This document shows, one piece after another, positions 1 through 10,712 of a DNA stretch of 64,000 nucleotides. Made by a program: the position numbers and the translations under genes. The notes below the pieces were generated by a model. It did not search any database. It worked only from the letters and a program-made list of their open reading frames with translations, and was not told where the DNA came from. The stretch comes from Acanthosoma haemorrhoidale. Its lineage: Eukaryota; Arthropoda; Insecta; Hemiptera; Acanthosomatidae. The stretch is from positions 122,055,827-122,119,826 of the forward strand of contig OV884013.1 in assembly GCA_930367205.1 (NCBI GenBank). The letters run 5' to 3'. Positions within the stretch are counted from its first letter, which is position 1, and every line of letters starts with the position of its first letter.

Positions 1-966
1 CTACAAGTATTTTTAGTGGCATAGTAATTCCCTTATAATTCCCTCTTTTTATCCCCATTAAAATTGCATAGGAGATAAACTTATTTATGAATGGATGTCC
101 TAGTTTGTTTTTTTTCTTATCGACGTAAATCTGTCCTTGACATTAGACAGGTCACTCAATGCCTCGATGAAGTTTATCGTAAATTACTCTAATTATTGTT
201 TCGATTTTTTTTTTCATATTATTTTTAAATTTGTACCTCATTTTTTCAACCTTCAAATTTTCAAATAGTGACGATACAATTTGTTTAAAAATTAAAAGGG
301 AAATCATAATATGTTAAAATTAATACGTCAGATATTAGTAATGTTTTTTTTTAATTTTTTGCACACTCTGATAAAAGAGGCTCTATTTTCATAGAGTTGA
401 ACTCCTCGGTCGGTCTGTATGCGCGCTACGATAGTGGCTGCAAAAGTATACAATCGATCAAAAAATGAAGTTCATGATTGTTAAAAAAAAAATTATTCAA
501 ATAGTAAAAAACAATGATTAATTTCAATCGATAAATTCGTCGATTTTTCCAGTTGTGCTTTACCCAGCAATAAAGGACTAATGTTGAGCACTAGTGTATT
601 CTATGTATATGTTAATGTGCTCTGATTATTTTTTTTTGTTTTATGAAAACATAATACCCTTAGCAACTATCTAAACGATATAGATACATATTTTCACTTA
701 TATTTCTTGTCTATTCAGGCAATTGAAAGAACGCTTTTTTGAGCATCAGATTTTAAAATATAATGTATAAGAGCGTTCGGGGCAGATATCGGACTTCCAT
801 TTCAGTATGAAACAAATATTTCTATACACAACTATATCACTGCATTGTATGAAAATTAGAAGAAAAAAAAAAACACTTTTAGCTATTTCTGCTCTTTGCG
901 TCTCACACATTATTTTCGATTATAGGTATATACATCAACAGCAAAATGAAATAAAACCAGTGGAAA
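1..966. other. AT-rich DNA, no gene recognised
   Basis: Low-complexity A/T-rich sequence with many T and A runs. I see no sustained coding frame, RNA gene or transposon end in it. Confidence 0.6.
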
Positions 967-967
967 A

Positions 968-1175
968 CTGGCCGTCGGTGGGTGAGTTCATCCACCGGAG
1001 ACACATCAAGTTTTTGGACTCGTTACAGCACCTAACCAACCCAGTGTTTAACACTATGACACCACCACCCCTCCCGCATCGATAGCAACAGACTGTCTGG
1101 GAAAATTAGGTTAGGATTTTATTGATAGATGAAGGTTACTTTTAAGTTTTATGATTCATATGGTGAGCATCATCA
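968..1175 (+). pseudogene. LINE J2 fragment: end of ORF2 plus 3' UTR
   Basis: The frame carries the J2 C-terminal signature (VGEFIHRRHIKF, then LTNPVFNTMTPPPLPHR). The same signature occurs at 38.3, 45.0 and 58.4 kb, and 11.7 kb has a related form. It is followed by UTR-like sequence (ttaggttaggattt, then a decayed ggtgagc...atcac motif). This is the last few dozen codons of a Jockey-like LINE second ORF, truncated at its 5' end. It begins abruptly near 968, where similarity to the 58-kb copy starts. No RT catalytic motif remains, so the copy is dead. Confidence 0.75.
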
Positions 1176-1403
1176 CGTTTTAAGCATATAAATACTATGA
1201 ATGTACAATGTGCATAACTTTTCTAACAATCGCAAATCACATTGTAAAATTGTAGTCAAGCTACAGGGGATATTGTAAATAGATTCGTTAGTATAGTCTG
1301 TACTGAATTCCATAATTTTTAATAACAAGGGCATATGTTTTTTTGTTAAGAAAAACAAATAAATACAGAAAAAACCAGTGTACTATATAAATAATAAAAG
1401 ATA

Positions 1404-1409
1404 TTTATT
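1404..1409 (-). terminator. Poly(A) signal AATAAA for the cuticle-like gene
   Basis: A canonical AATAAA on the minus strand lies about 100 bases past the stop codon at 1512-1514. This is the right place to end the transcript of the minus-strand cuticle-like gene. Confidence 0.6.
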
Positions 1410-1511
1410 TAAATTACAATTAACATATAACTGATGGACTTGAAGATTCTACGGATGGTAGGTTGTTTTTTTTTCGGTGGTTGTGTTGGTGACGTCTGCC
1501 TTATTGCTTCC

Positions 1512-1817
1512 TTAGTGGACGATGACGGTTGGAGCGTGGTGGACTACTGGGACTGTCTTGACCAGGGGAGCGTGCAGGAGTGGAGCATGGACTACCGGAC
1601 TGTGGACGAGTGGAGCGTGGACCAGAGGGGTGGCGTGTAGTACCGGAGCGTGGACCAGTGGGGCGGCCCTCAGAACTGGGACGACGGGGGCGGCGTGAAC
1701 GACGGGCACTGGGTGAACGACAGAAGTCTTGACGATGCTAGAGTGAGAGGTGGCGACTGGCACGAGTGCCACACCTGGGGCAGCAGCGGCGACGGCAACG
1801 ACGGCCAAGAGGATAGC
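1512..1817 (-). CDS. Cuticle-like secreted His/Pro/Val-rich protein, exon 2
   Basis: This exon encodes 101 residues plus a stop. It opens with a hydrophobic stretch ([15 protein letters not shown]), the core and likely cleavage region of a signal peptide. About 80 residues of degenerate repeats built on VVHAP, PLVHAP and VLHA follow, ending in VIVH. Such low-complexity V/H/A/P proteins are common in arthropod cuticle and are presumed to be secreted into the matrix; there is no chitin-binding R&R domain. The exon start is set by an acceptor: a pyrimidine-rich tract ending in ccacag lies just before base 1817 on the minus strand. Reading on upstream gives only intron-like sequence. The exon is in phase 0, so it needs a short first exon supplying the start and basic N-region; the best candidate is at 4569-4580, giving a 105-residue precursor beginning MIKI-AILLAVV. 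GC content is well above its surroundings. Confidence 0.8.
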   Translation of the reverse strand, partial: AILLAVVAVAAAAPGVALVPVATSHSSIVKTSVVHPVPVVHAAPVVPVLRAAPLVHAPVLHATPLVHAPLVHSPVVHAPLLHAPLVKTVPVVHHAPTVIVH

Positions 1818-4568
1818 CTGTGGACAAACAAGAACAAACAACAATAACAAAACCATAATAATATAATACAATTATTCAGCACATCAAATATATTCATATA
1901 TATATAGTGGTAACGATTTTGGCCAAATCTCACAAAAATCCAAGGCATTTTTAACTGAAATGAGAATACTCCATATGAAAGCGTAAACTTACCAAAACTC
2001 AACAAGTCTGAACCATTGCATAATCAAAAAATGTTCAAACAAAATTACATTAAAAGATTCGAATCCCGTTGATAGGCCGAACTAAATAAAACCAATTGTA
2101 TCTTTTGTTTTTGAGTGATTACTCACCAATGCACTGTAACACTATGATCATAAAAAGAGGCTTGTGTGTTATCTTTTGGGGTTTCCTCACAAAATGCAAT
2201 AGGAACATTTGGTGGTATGTTTTTCACCTCCCTCAACTGGCCACCAAACAGTTTTTAAAATACCAACTGAATGACGCTTGAAAAATGTTTTCATTTAGTT
2301 TCATTAATCGGTATTATATGACATTTGATATTATATTTAATTTTAAAATTGAATACATCAGACGAATTCTAAAAATTATGTAGATATCACACGTGTTATA
2401 AACGAGTATTCCTGAATATGACCTTGCCGGTCATGTGGCGGTCAAGATCGCGTTACGACCCTCACCTTCGGTCTCGGCAGAGTAAGTATACGAACTGCAG
2501 AGAGCCCTCTAAGGAGAGTGTAGTTCGCCTTTTTTGTAGTGAGGCTTCTAACGCGCATGCCTAAAGTGTCGAGGGCCTCTCCACTCTTAGCTTGCCGGCT
2601 TCGTATCGGGGGGGGGGCAGGTAAATTAGGCGTTTATATTTGAATGAGAACCATCTTTCAACAACTTTAAATACTTGCACGGAGGTCTTTATTTTTATAA
2701 CAAGATAAGGTTTTTTTTTTCTGAAATTTGTAACATACATTGAATCCCACGTGACTTGCAATTTTTAATTTTTTTCACATGTTTAAGGGCACATTGAAGG
2801 CATTACACACAAATAGATAAAAAAAAATAGAAATATACCTAAAATGTAGTTTTAAGAGATAATAACGATTTTTTTTTGTCAATATTTTATCTAATTGTTA
2901 AGAAATAGCATGAAGTTAAATTTCACACCGCATGTACCCTCGTTAAGGGCAGGTTATTGTTGTCCTACTGGGAGGAGTTGAAATTACAGTTAGTTTTGAG
3001 CCCAGAAAGTTGAAGGTTCGACTTCAAGCTTTTAAATTCAAGCTTGCCCTGATGCCGATTAAGCCCTGTAAAGATCCTGTCATCGCGAACCCGACAGCTC
3101 TAATAGAAGACGCGCTAAGCCCGTGATCTGCGGCCCAGCGAGTCACGAGTCACGAGAGCCGAGTCACGCGACCGCCCCAGTTCTACATCGAGGCTAAATG
3201 TTATTGATGGAAGCGGCAGCTATGAAGGGTCTTTCCGACCAGGCTATCTACAGAGCATCGACCCTTCGGCATCCCTTGATGGATAGCCACTGGGAAACAG
3301 ATAGATCCTCGTTGGAACTAGGGCAGGCCCGATATCGACACGGCCCCAAAAATGCACACAGGCCGTGGCACAAGCCGAACCATTGTTTCACGAGCATAGT
3401 CGAGCCCGAAGTTTTCCCGAAGGATTCAATATTAAAACCAGCCAGCTATTTAAATTCTATACGTCACGTGTTTAAACTGCCAAATTAATCCTAATCCCGA
3501 CCACATGATACCACAAAAATTTATTTTTAACCTAGCAAAAGAAAGGACTCAAAGGATTGATGAAAATTTGTAACTGGAGCAATAACAATTTAGTAAAATG
3601 TATTGTTAGTATTTTAGCTATAAGTTTACGTTTTAATTGTATTTTAGTTCTAGTTTCGAAGAAGAGCTCTGGCGTCTAGAAACTCTATATTAAAAAAAAA
3701 AAAATCTATATTGTTTACAGATCTGTTTACAGCTAAATCAAACAAAGTTCGAATGGACGCTAACTTCCTCAAAAGTATTTCGTAATCTAAAATTTAAAAA
3801 AAAAAAATTTAGAACACTCTTTCCGGGGCATTATAAAAAAAATTAAAATCAATTTCATTTAAATTTAAAGTAAATTCATATTTTTTTTATTGAAAGTGAC
3901 AAGAGGGAAAACAGAACGAGTGTGTTAAATTGTTCTCAGTAATTTTCTTCTTCCGAAATTTGGCACCTTTATTTTAATATTTGCACTGTGTGAAAATTAA
4001 ATTTGTTTTTATTTATGATGTTAAATCACCAATAGGCTTTTCGCTTACTCAGCCATTATCATGACTATGAAAGATATTATCTTTGAATTTATTGTTCCGT
4101 ATCTAATGCATGATGTATAAAAGTTAATTATTTTAAAAATTTGCGAAAAAAAATAATCTACCTAGGTGTTTTAAAAGGTCTAGGTATTTTGAATCTAGCT
4201 ATCCAAAACGTTTTGATTTATTATAGGGTGAAAATAAAATAGTATGATCCTCCTGAGAGTCCACGGTTTTTCACATTTCTATTTTGCAAAATTGTAGTTA
4301 ATGCTCATTTCGAAGGTGACGCCTATTGTTTTAATTTTACAATTTTAAATTTTTTCAAAATTATTATATTCCTACTTAAGAAAACTTTCATTGTCACGAT
4401 TGATATTTTGATCCAGAATATTTTTATTAAGTTGCTCAACAAACTATATAAATAATAAACTATTTAGTGATTCAAAAATAATATTTCGAACTTGAACTTT
4501 TTAGATTTTTATTTATTATATTGTTCACACTCTCCACTGCTCTTGACCCGTGTACATAAAATACTCAC
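1818..4568 (-). other. Putative 2.75-kb intron of the cuticle-like gene
   Basis: It is bounded by GTGAGT at 4563-4568 and a pyrimidine-rich CAG acceptor at 1818-1820, both on the minus strand. Most of it is A/T-rich. Two GC-richer blocks stand out. One is near 2400-2620 (with a run of G at about 2610). The other, about 2940-3490, contains a plus-strand frame at 3198-3488 that I do not recognise and that matches nothing else in the window. Neither is clearly a gene; old transposon remnants are possible. That this is one intron is inferred from phase and signals, not from a transcript. Confidence 0.5.
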
Positions 4569-4580
4569 GATTTTGATCAT
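4569..4580 (-). CDS. Cuticle-like secreted protein, candidate exon 1
   Basis: Four codons, Met-Ile-Lys-Ile, end directly at a strong splice donor (GTGAGT, 4563-4568), leaving phase 0. Exon 2 at 1817 also begins in phase 0 with AILLAVV. Joining them gives a textbook signal peptide: start, one Lys, then a hydrophobic core. A mini first exon carrying only the start and a few residues is typical of arthropod cuticle protein genes. The upstream 5' UTR has a CAT/ATC-rich run and a TATA box at proper distance. A nearer alternative is a 15-base open stretch at 1934-1948 before GTGAGA, which would encode MPWIF, but it has no promoter signals and a weaker donor. Only a transcript could settle the choice. 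Confidence 0.6.
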
Positions 4581-4618
4581 GTTGATGATGATGATGATGT
4601 AGGTTTCCGTTGCAAGGA

Positions 4619-4659
4619 GACTACTGGATGCTGGATGCTTGGTCTGGACCCCTTATATA
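4619..4659 (-). promoter_or_regulatory. TATA box and initiator of the cuticle-like gene
   Basis: On the minus strand TATATAA (4653-4659) stands about 34 bases before CCAGTAG (4621-4627), which resembles the arthropod initiator TCAGTY with its A at 4625. The start codon at 4580 follows about 45 bases later. The order TATA, initiator, short 5' UTR, ATG, donor is coherent. Confidence 0.6.
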
Positions 4660-4839
4660 CCGAGGAGGCTGACCTTAGGTGTACCCCACTACCAGGCCGG
4701 TACATGGTACCTCAGGCTACGCCCTGTCTTCGCAGCCAGGGTACCTCATTCCTTCCTTGTAGCGTACTTTAAATCTATATTTAAACTGTACATTAAATGG
4801 TATCAATTTAATATCGATTATCTTAGTAAGCCTTTATAG

Positions 4840-4925
4840 ACAAAATTACTCATAATTTTGGAACCACGGAGTAAGTATAAGGCGTGGAATCATCATCTCA
4901 GTGCAAGGAGACTAATCCTCTTAAA
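4840..4925 (-). pseudogene. Decayed duplicate of the cuticle gene's 5' UTR and exon 1
   Basis: Read on the minus strand, this segment repeats the order of the functional copy: a 'tagtctccttgca' motif, a degraded ATGATG run, then 'aaaattatgagtaattttgt'. The last piece parallels the exon 1/donor region 'aaaatcgtgagtatttt'. The start codon and the GTGAGT donor are both damaged, so this is a relic of a tandem duplication, about 280 bases upstream of the working copy. Confidence 0.55.
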
Positions 4926-6670
4926 TGAACTCTTATTCAATTAAAAATACTAAAACAATTCAAACGATGGAAATCCTATTTATCTCTTAAGTTCCTTCAA
5001 AATAAGCTCTTATGAACATTCTTACCTACGTCTCGAAATGTTATGAATACAAATTGTCAACTACCAACCCATTTTTTACCGAGGTTTATATCAAACAGAT
5101 ATTAACAATTTCATTTCACGATACGGTATGTAACCAACACTTACAAAAAAATCATAACAAACACTCAATGTAATATAAAACCAAGTTTAAAGAATCGGAG
5201 AAATGTGAGTTTCTACTGTGTTGTGAATTAGCTTATAGATAATTATTTTAACGTAATACAAAAACTCTCTTCGAATTGACCAAACTTAGCTTTGGAATAA
5301 ATTCTCAACATAAGAATTGATTCCTAAATTTCAAAGTACAAATTTAATGATAATTTAGTATTCTTGAACTCCTGTATAAAAAAGGATTTATCTGTTATGT
5401 CCTTCATTTAATTTTTACTAACGCTATAATTAATAAAGCAGAACTATCAAAACTTAATATTTGAACTAAATGCTGGAATTTAAGCAATCTAATGCTATAG
5501 GGTATTTATGTTTAGTTAGGACTTGACATAAGAATCGTAACAATATTTCAAGCTTAAATAATAGTAATTGTAAAATTATTATATGATACTTAAAAGTAAT
5601 TAAAAATTCAAGTGAAGTGTGATTAAACCATGACACAATCAGTTGTTTCGTTACGGCATCGAATTTTATTTTATTGATACTTCAAATGGTTTGTTTTGTA
5701 ATAATTCTTTAATTCATAACACACAAATACAATCAATTTACTACAATTAAAAAAAAACTACATTTTTTTATACCGAACCTCTGGCAATCTATTTAATATG
5801 TACCTACATAAAAAATTCTGTCAATTTTACCGATTTTTTTTAAAATGCTGAACTTTCTTATATACCTGTATATTAATGAAATTATGGACGTTTTAAGTGG
5901 TTTTTTCTTTAGTAATAAACATTAATTTATTTCAAGATAAATTTTATTAATCAGAGCTTCGAGATGCTTAATTATATACTCTAATTAATACGATGAGAAA
6001 ATAATTGTCGTTTATAACAAATAATTAACCAATAAACCTTCGTAATTTTTTGGGGGTCTGCTTTTAATTTGTAGCATCACTAGGGTGTCAACTTAAGAAT
6101 AGAATACATTCAACAAAATCACTGGTCGAGTTAAAGTTGAGAAGAATTCGAGATCATTAATTAGACACATCAGTCAAAATTATAGATTTTTTTTTTAATT
6201 ATCATACACAAACTTATAGTTATTATTATAACGGTGGAATTTACAGTATTTTCGATTGATGTCATCTTGTCTATACGTTATTTGTAGTTCTGTGTGCATT
6301 GTCTTGTTCAAAACGTATTAGGATGACTTCTTGGTATGACTAAGAAATGTTGACTTTATTATCTGTAATTTCTGTACTTTAGATTTGTTCCGATTTTTAT
6401 TTATTTTGTAGAGTCATAGTTTATTATCCTATTCCAATAAATTTCTTTAGTTGTCCGAACAGTCGTTGAACCTCATTCCGTGTTTGTTTTTTTTTCTCGT
6501 GTGAAAAATAGTAATTTTATTAATTAGCAATCTTGTTTCATGACTATAATTTTCAGGTTAAATGAAATGCGACCGCCATGCTAAAGTGTTCGTGCATCTA
6601 GTCTGAACTGGAGCTGATAAAGTCTAGAACAGACTTATTCAAAAGGTGATATGTTATGATCAGTTGAAAT
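4926..6670. other. AT-rich intergenic DNA
   Basis: Long A/T-rich stretch without coding frames, terminal repeats or recognisable LINE tails. Nothing further seen. Confidence 0.6.
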
Positions 6671-6679
6671 TGAGAAAAA

Positions 6680-7171
6680 AACCTCCAAATTTTCTCGAAG
6701 TCAGGCCAAACAGTGTTACAAAACACCTCCAAAGTTTCCCAAAGTCAGGCCAAACAGTGTTACAAAACACCTCCAAAGTTTCTCAAAGTCAGGCCAAACA
6801 GTGTTACAAAACACCTCCAAAGTTTCTCAAAGTCAGGCCAAACAGTGTTACAAAACACCTCCGAAGTTTCTCAAAGTCAGGCCAAACAGTGTTACAAAAC
6901 AGCTCCAAAGTTTCTCAAAGTCAGGCCAAACAGTGTTACAAAACAGCTCCAAAGTTTCTCAAAGTCAGGCCAAACAGTGTTACAAAACAGCTCCAAAGTT
7001 TCTCAAAGTCAGGCCAAACAGTGTTACAAAACACCTCCAAAGTTTCTCAAAGTCAGGCCAAACAGTGTTACAAAACACCTCCAAAGTTTCTCAAAGTCAG
7101 GCCAAACAGTGTTACAAAACACCTCCAAAGTTTCTCAAAGTCAGGCCAAACAGTGTTACAAAACACCTTTG
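6680..7171. repeat. 44-bp tandem repeat, about 11 copies
   Basis: The unit contains 'ggccaaacagtgttacaaaa' followed by a cacctccaaagtttctcaaagtca-type half. Copy starts fall every 44 bases near 6707, 6751, 6795 and so on to 7147, with partial units at both ends. Copies are nearly identical. Variants cluster: three consecutive units (about 6883-7014) share cagctcc in place of cacctcc, and the first units carry private changes. That pattern indicates recent unequal exchange. Because 44 is not a multiple of 3 and the unit has no stop in any plus-strand frame, three long overlapping frames run through it; these are by-products, not genes. Confidence 0.95.
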
Positions 7172-7783
7172 GAAATTTTTGGGTATATTATATGTTTTCA
7201 GAAACTGGTACGAAATAACATGATAGAATCACCCAAAAGAAAAAGACGATTTTTTAAAAATTGTCGCATATCACCTTTATTCACTTGCCCCTTCAATTGT
7301 TTTTTTACAGAATTGTAGGTTACATATAAATAATCATTTTTTTTGTATACATATATATATATATACATATATATGTTAATTAAGATATTAAGTCGCTTTA
7401 TTTTGGCACAAGACGTCTCGTGATGTCTTGTCATAAATTTCATACTAAGTTTAATTTCCCTAAATTTTCGCAAGAACAAACCATTCCAAAAATATTGGAG
7501 CTAGAAGATGGAATTTACTTTTTATATGTTTCTAAAACGTTTATTAGATTTAAACATTTTTCAAATTTTCTTAAATTTTTCTCTAGCTCTGTTGTTCAAG
7601 ACATCCAGCCAGCAAATAACTCTAGTTTTAGTTGGGTTATTTCCGAAAAATCGCTTATTCACAAATCGAATTTTAAAATCTGCAATAATCCACCTTTATT
7701 AAAACTAGTTAGTTAATTCACAACACGTAATCTAAAACGGAGATATAAATAAATTTTAATAATAAAAGTGTGTCGGGATATAG
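7172..7783. other. AT-rich DNA with short TA microsatellite
   Basis: Contains a (TA)n/(CATATA) tract near 7350-7375. No gene recognised; short frames here have A/T-driven composition. Confidence 0.5.
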
Positions 7784-7787
7784 TTGA

Positions 7788-7853
7788 ACAATTGTCGGAG
7801 GTGCACAATTGTCGGAAAAGGTGAACAATTGTCTGAGGTCAACAATTGTCGGA
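7788..7853. repeat. Four short repeats of CAATTGTCGGA
   Basis: Near-copies of acaattgtcggag begin at about 7788, 7804, 7825 and 7841, spaced 16 to 21 bases apart. Each contains the palindrome CAATTG. They lie about 270 bases before the hairpin array. Function unknown; they resemble a cluster of protein-binding sites or a minisatellite. Confidence 0.7.
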
Positions 7854-8040
7854 TTGTTGTAGTTAATAACATGGACCATGTTCCATGTAGGCGTTAATAT
7901 CTGACTCCATTTATTGATAGGGATGTGTCTCGACAAGACACTGTGTTCAGGATGAGGTTCAGAGGTTCATAAAGAATAAGACCAGTTTTCAGAGTTCGGG
8001 CGAGAGATCGGCAGCGTAATAAGTACAAGTCGTCAGGGGT

Positions 8041-8360
8041 CTGCTATAGGCTGTGAGGCAAAGTGCCGTCGTAGAGGTGTAGCATAGCGAGAGTAGATTA
8101 GCGGAAGGCTGAGGGGGCTTACTCCCAGGGCCCCGAGGCCCTGGCATATCGCGAGGTAATCGGCTGTGGAGACTAGTAAACAGAGTGAGCCCACCAGGGC
8201 CAGGTGGCCCTGGGGTAAGTGATAAGTCGTGCGGCTATGAAGACTAAGAGACAGAGTAGAGCGGGCCTACCAGGGGCCAAGCGCCCCTGGTGTCAAGTTA
8301 CCAGTAGTGTGGCTCAGGAGACTAAGAGACAGAGAGTCTCAGGGCGAAAACCCCTTGATA
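8041..8360. repeat. GC-rich hairpin array, three to four diverged units of about 70-76 bp
   Basis: Three perfect hairpins occur in order. First: CCAGGGCC, loop CCGA, GGCCCTGG (8125-8144). Second: the same stem with loop AGGT (8194-8213). Third: ACCAGGGGC, loop CAAGC, GCCCCTGGT (8269-8291). The third stem differs by a matched C-to-G and G-to-C change that keeps pairing. After each hairpin comes a related spacer ending in a version of 'agactaagagacagag'. A weaker fourth stem (AGGG/CCCT) follows at about 8341-8355. The block is GC-rich in AT-rich surroundings. I do not recognise the family; a structured RNA or a transposon terminal region is possible. Confidence 0.75.
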
Positions 8361-10140
8361 TAAATCCCTGCCGGGAGGCGGAGCCTGTCGGCCACGGGTA
8401 TGTTTTACGATACACAGGTAGTCATTTCCTTTTAGTTTTATGACCGTTGGGGTAAAAGGGTGTGTTTTATTTGGCTGCTAGAAGGACTGAAGGTCTATTC
8501 CAATAGGGGTAAGTGTCCTTGCCCTCGGTTATATGGCAGTCAGGTGGCTAATTCTCTTGGTTTATTGCCGTACCCTTTGAGTTACTTGTCTACGACTTCC
8601 GACCTCTCTATGATTTATTACCAGAAGAGACATAGATTTGCATTTCTATTATAATACATTATGAACCAGAGTGTAGGGTAATTTACATATATAGTTAGCG
8701 GTCGCTACAAAGTGTAATATATTTTTTATATTATTTTAAAATAGTATGCAATCGCTATTTTTGACGTTTGTGACACAGCTCTCATATACCGCTACACCGG
8801 TTAGTGTAACATATTCACGTAATAATTTGGAGATTCTGGGTTCAAATCCCTACATGGGAAGGTGAATTTATTTAACTGCAGAATTATAGCCCTAAATGGA
8901 AGTTTATAAATGCGTAAATAATTAAATAATGGTCTGTAATAACATTGGTTCCTAAGATGCATAAAAGTCTTATTTAAAAAATACCCCCGAAATTATTTTT
9001 TAATAGCAATTACATTTCCCTTTTATTGGTGTTTTTGCGGTGGAATTCACTAAAATCATTCTTTTATAGGGTGATTGTACATTCAGCAATTTTATATTTT
9101 ATTTTGATTATTATCAAATCGACGAAAACCTAAAAAACTTTTGTTTCCATTAGTAAAATTTGTTAGTAGGCTTATTAAGAAGATTAATTTTACCAAGCAG
9201 CTTAGGTTTATAATCCTAATTTATTCGGCACATTGCCCCCATTCCAAGTCCTTCAGTAAAAACACAGAAACGTCAAAAAAAAATGAGCTGTCCCACAACA
9301 AAATATGAATTAACATATTTGATTCAAGGTGAATACTATTTTATTGAATGAACACGATAAATAACTAACTGTACGTAGGCGTTTACATAGCCGGTACGTG
9401 AGACTTAGGCAACACTTTATGTTATTTGGAAAATAAACGCGTCCTTGTTCGAGCTTACATTAATGTATGCACTTGATCTTCCTGACTAATGTATGCTGTC
9501 CGTATTAGTTATGGCTATAGGTCAAGGTGCCTGTTACGAAAGCGATCCTGAGATAGATGCTCCATCCAGCAATTACATTAAGTACGATATGATTATCATA
9601 TTATGCAAATGGTGATGCAAATTAATGTAGCGATCTCCCCCCACCACACCTGCCTCTTGACGAGAAAGGTCATCATCCTCTGGTCCCTGGTCACGAGACG
9701 TCTTGTGCCAAAAACTGTACTGGGCCATCTGCGCCATCTTCCCGTTCTTGATTTTCTACTTTTTTGGAATTCTTTCATTTTTTTCAAAGATACTGTTAAC
9801 TTTTCTAATGGTGTCCGGTCTCTTTGCGAGTCCCCAGTTCTAAATATGGACATGTTATATTGCATACAGGTTCTACTAACATAACATTGATAAGATATGT
9901 AAATTATAGCCCCCCCCCCCATTAAAAATGATTAAATGACATTAGATAATTATTTTTGAGCAGAACACTCTCGACGTTTTTGTATTGTTTACTATAATTA
10001 CTGAAAATCATTAATATTGTCATTATCATTGTGTTCTCATTTTTAGCCCAATCAGTGTTATATTTACCTTCAATGATGCTAATAATAAAACCTGCCTCAT
10101 GATTAATAATGAATGGTCGTTATTAATTTAACTAATAGTA
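8361..10140. other. No gene recognised; one tRNA-like B box
   Basis: The first 300 bases continue the moderately GC-rich block; the rest is A/T-rich. Near 8843-8855 'gggttcaaatccc' matches a pol III B box, but no tRNA cloverleaf folds around it. A minus-strand frame at 9596-9922 is open but has no recognisable domain. Confidence 0.4.
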
Positions 10141-10144
10141 AACA

Positions 10145-10712
10145 ATTTTTTTTTAAACTTCTTTATTGGGATACAATTTCAATCTGCCTTACTGGGCAAT
10201 AAGTAATTGTGATATTTACTCCCAAATCCACATGGTTGTCACCTCCCTCGCGTGAGAAGGAGGAAGCGGAGTCTTAGGAAGTCCCCCACGTTCTTCCGAC
10301 AGCCGCATCACCGGATACGAGCCAGTGGAGGCTGACGAAGAGCGCGAGAGCCACAGACGCTCAGGACATTATTGGAGAAACTGGCCATTGCCAGGACTCC
10401 TACTGTCACGCATTTATGGCAGGTCACGAGGCTACTGCCGTTTTAGTCTCCGAGGAAGATTATAGAGATGAATGGTGCAGTGTAGTGACTGTGCTAGGTT
10501 ATTAGCGTGGTTGGTTAGGCTACTACGGAATTTCATGGACTTGGAAGGAATGAGTTCAAGAATGTAGAGTATATTAAGATCGTTATGAAGGGTTTTGTTG
10601 CTGACGTACTAAGGGGCATTTACTATTGTTCTCAGGACCAACGGAGGCTGACCAAGAGCGCGAGAGCCACAGACGCTCAGGACATGATTGAAGAAACTGT
10701 CCAGTAGTAAAA
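10145..10712 (-). pseudogene. LINE J1 3' fragment (UTR and last codons)
   Basis: Reading the minus strand, this holds the J1 tail: LINE-end codons, then the UTR with 'gcgtctgtggctctcgcgct' and 'gaggtgacaaccatg', ending in 'cagattgaaattg' and a T-rich plus-strand start near 10145 that mirrors a poly(A) end. Copies of the same tail lie at 15.8, 36.1, 42.1, 52.4 and 53.1 kb. It is 5' truncated, has an internal rearrangement near 10500-10650, and codes for nothing intact. Confidence 0.75.

Noticed and set aside
1434..1847. Plus-strand Gly/Asp/Trp-rich frames
   Set aside because: Antisense shadow of the cuticle-like exon; the minus strand has the splice acceptor, signal peptide and poly(A) signal.
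1934..1948. Nearer candidate exon 1 (MPWIF before GTGAGA)
   Set aside because: It fits the phase but has no promoter motifs or basic N-region; the 4569-4580 candidate has TATA, initiator and a better donor.
3198..3488. 96-codon plus-strand frame as a gene
   Set aside because: Raised GC is suggestive, but there is no recognisable domain or splice or promoter context, and it lies inside the putative intron.
6680..7171. Possible CRISPR array
   Set aside because: Units are head-to-tail without unique spacers, and the genome is eukaryotic.
6646..7318. Three overlapping plus-strand frames of 140-201 codons
   Set aside because: They are one 44-bp tandem repeat read in three frames; identical peptides cycle in each and there is no gene signal.
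8790..8866. tRNA or SINE
   Set aside because: Only a B-box-like motif; no cloverleaf, no tail repeat, no second copy in the window.
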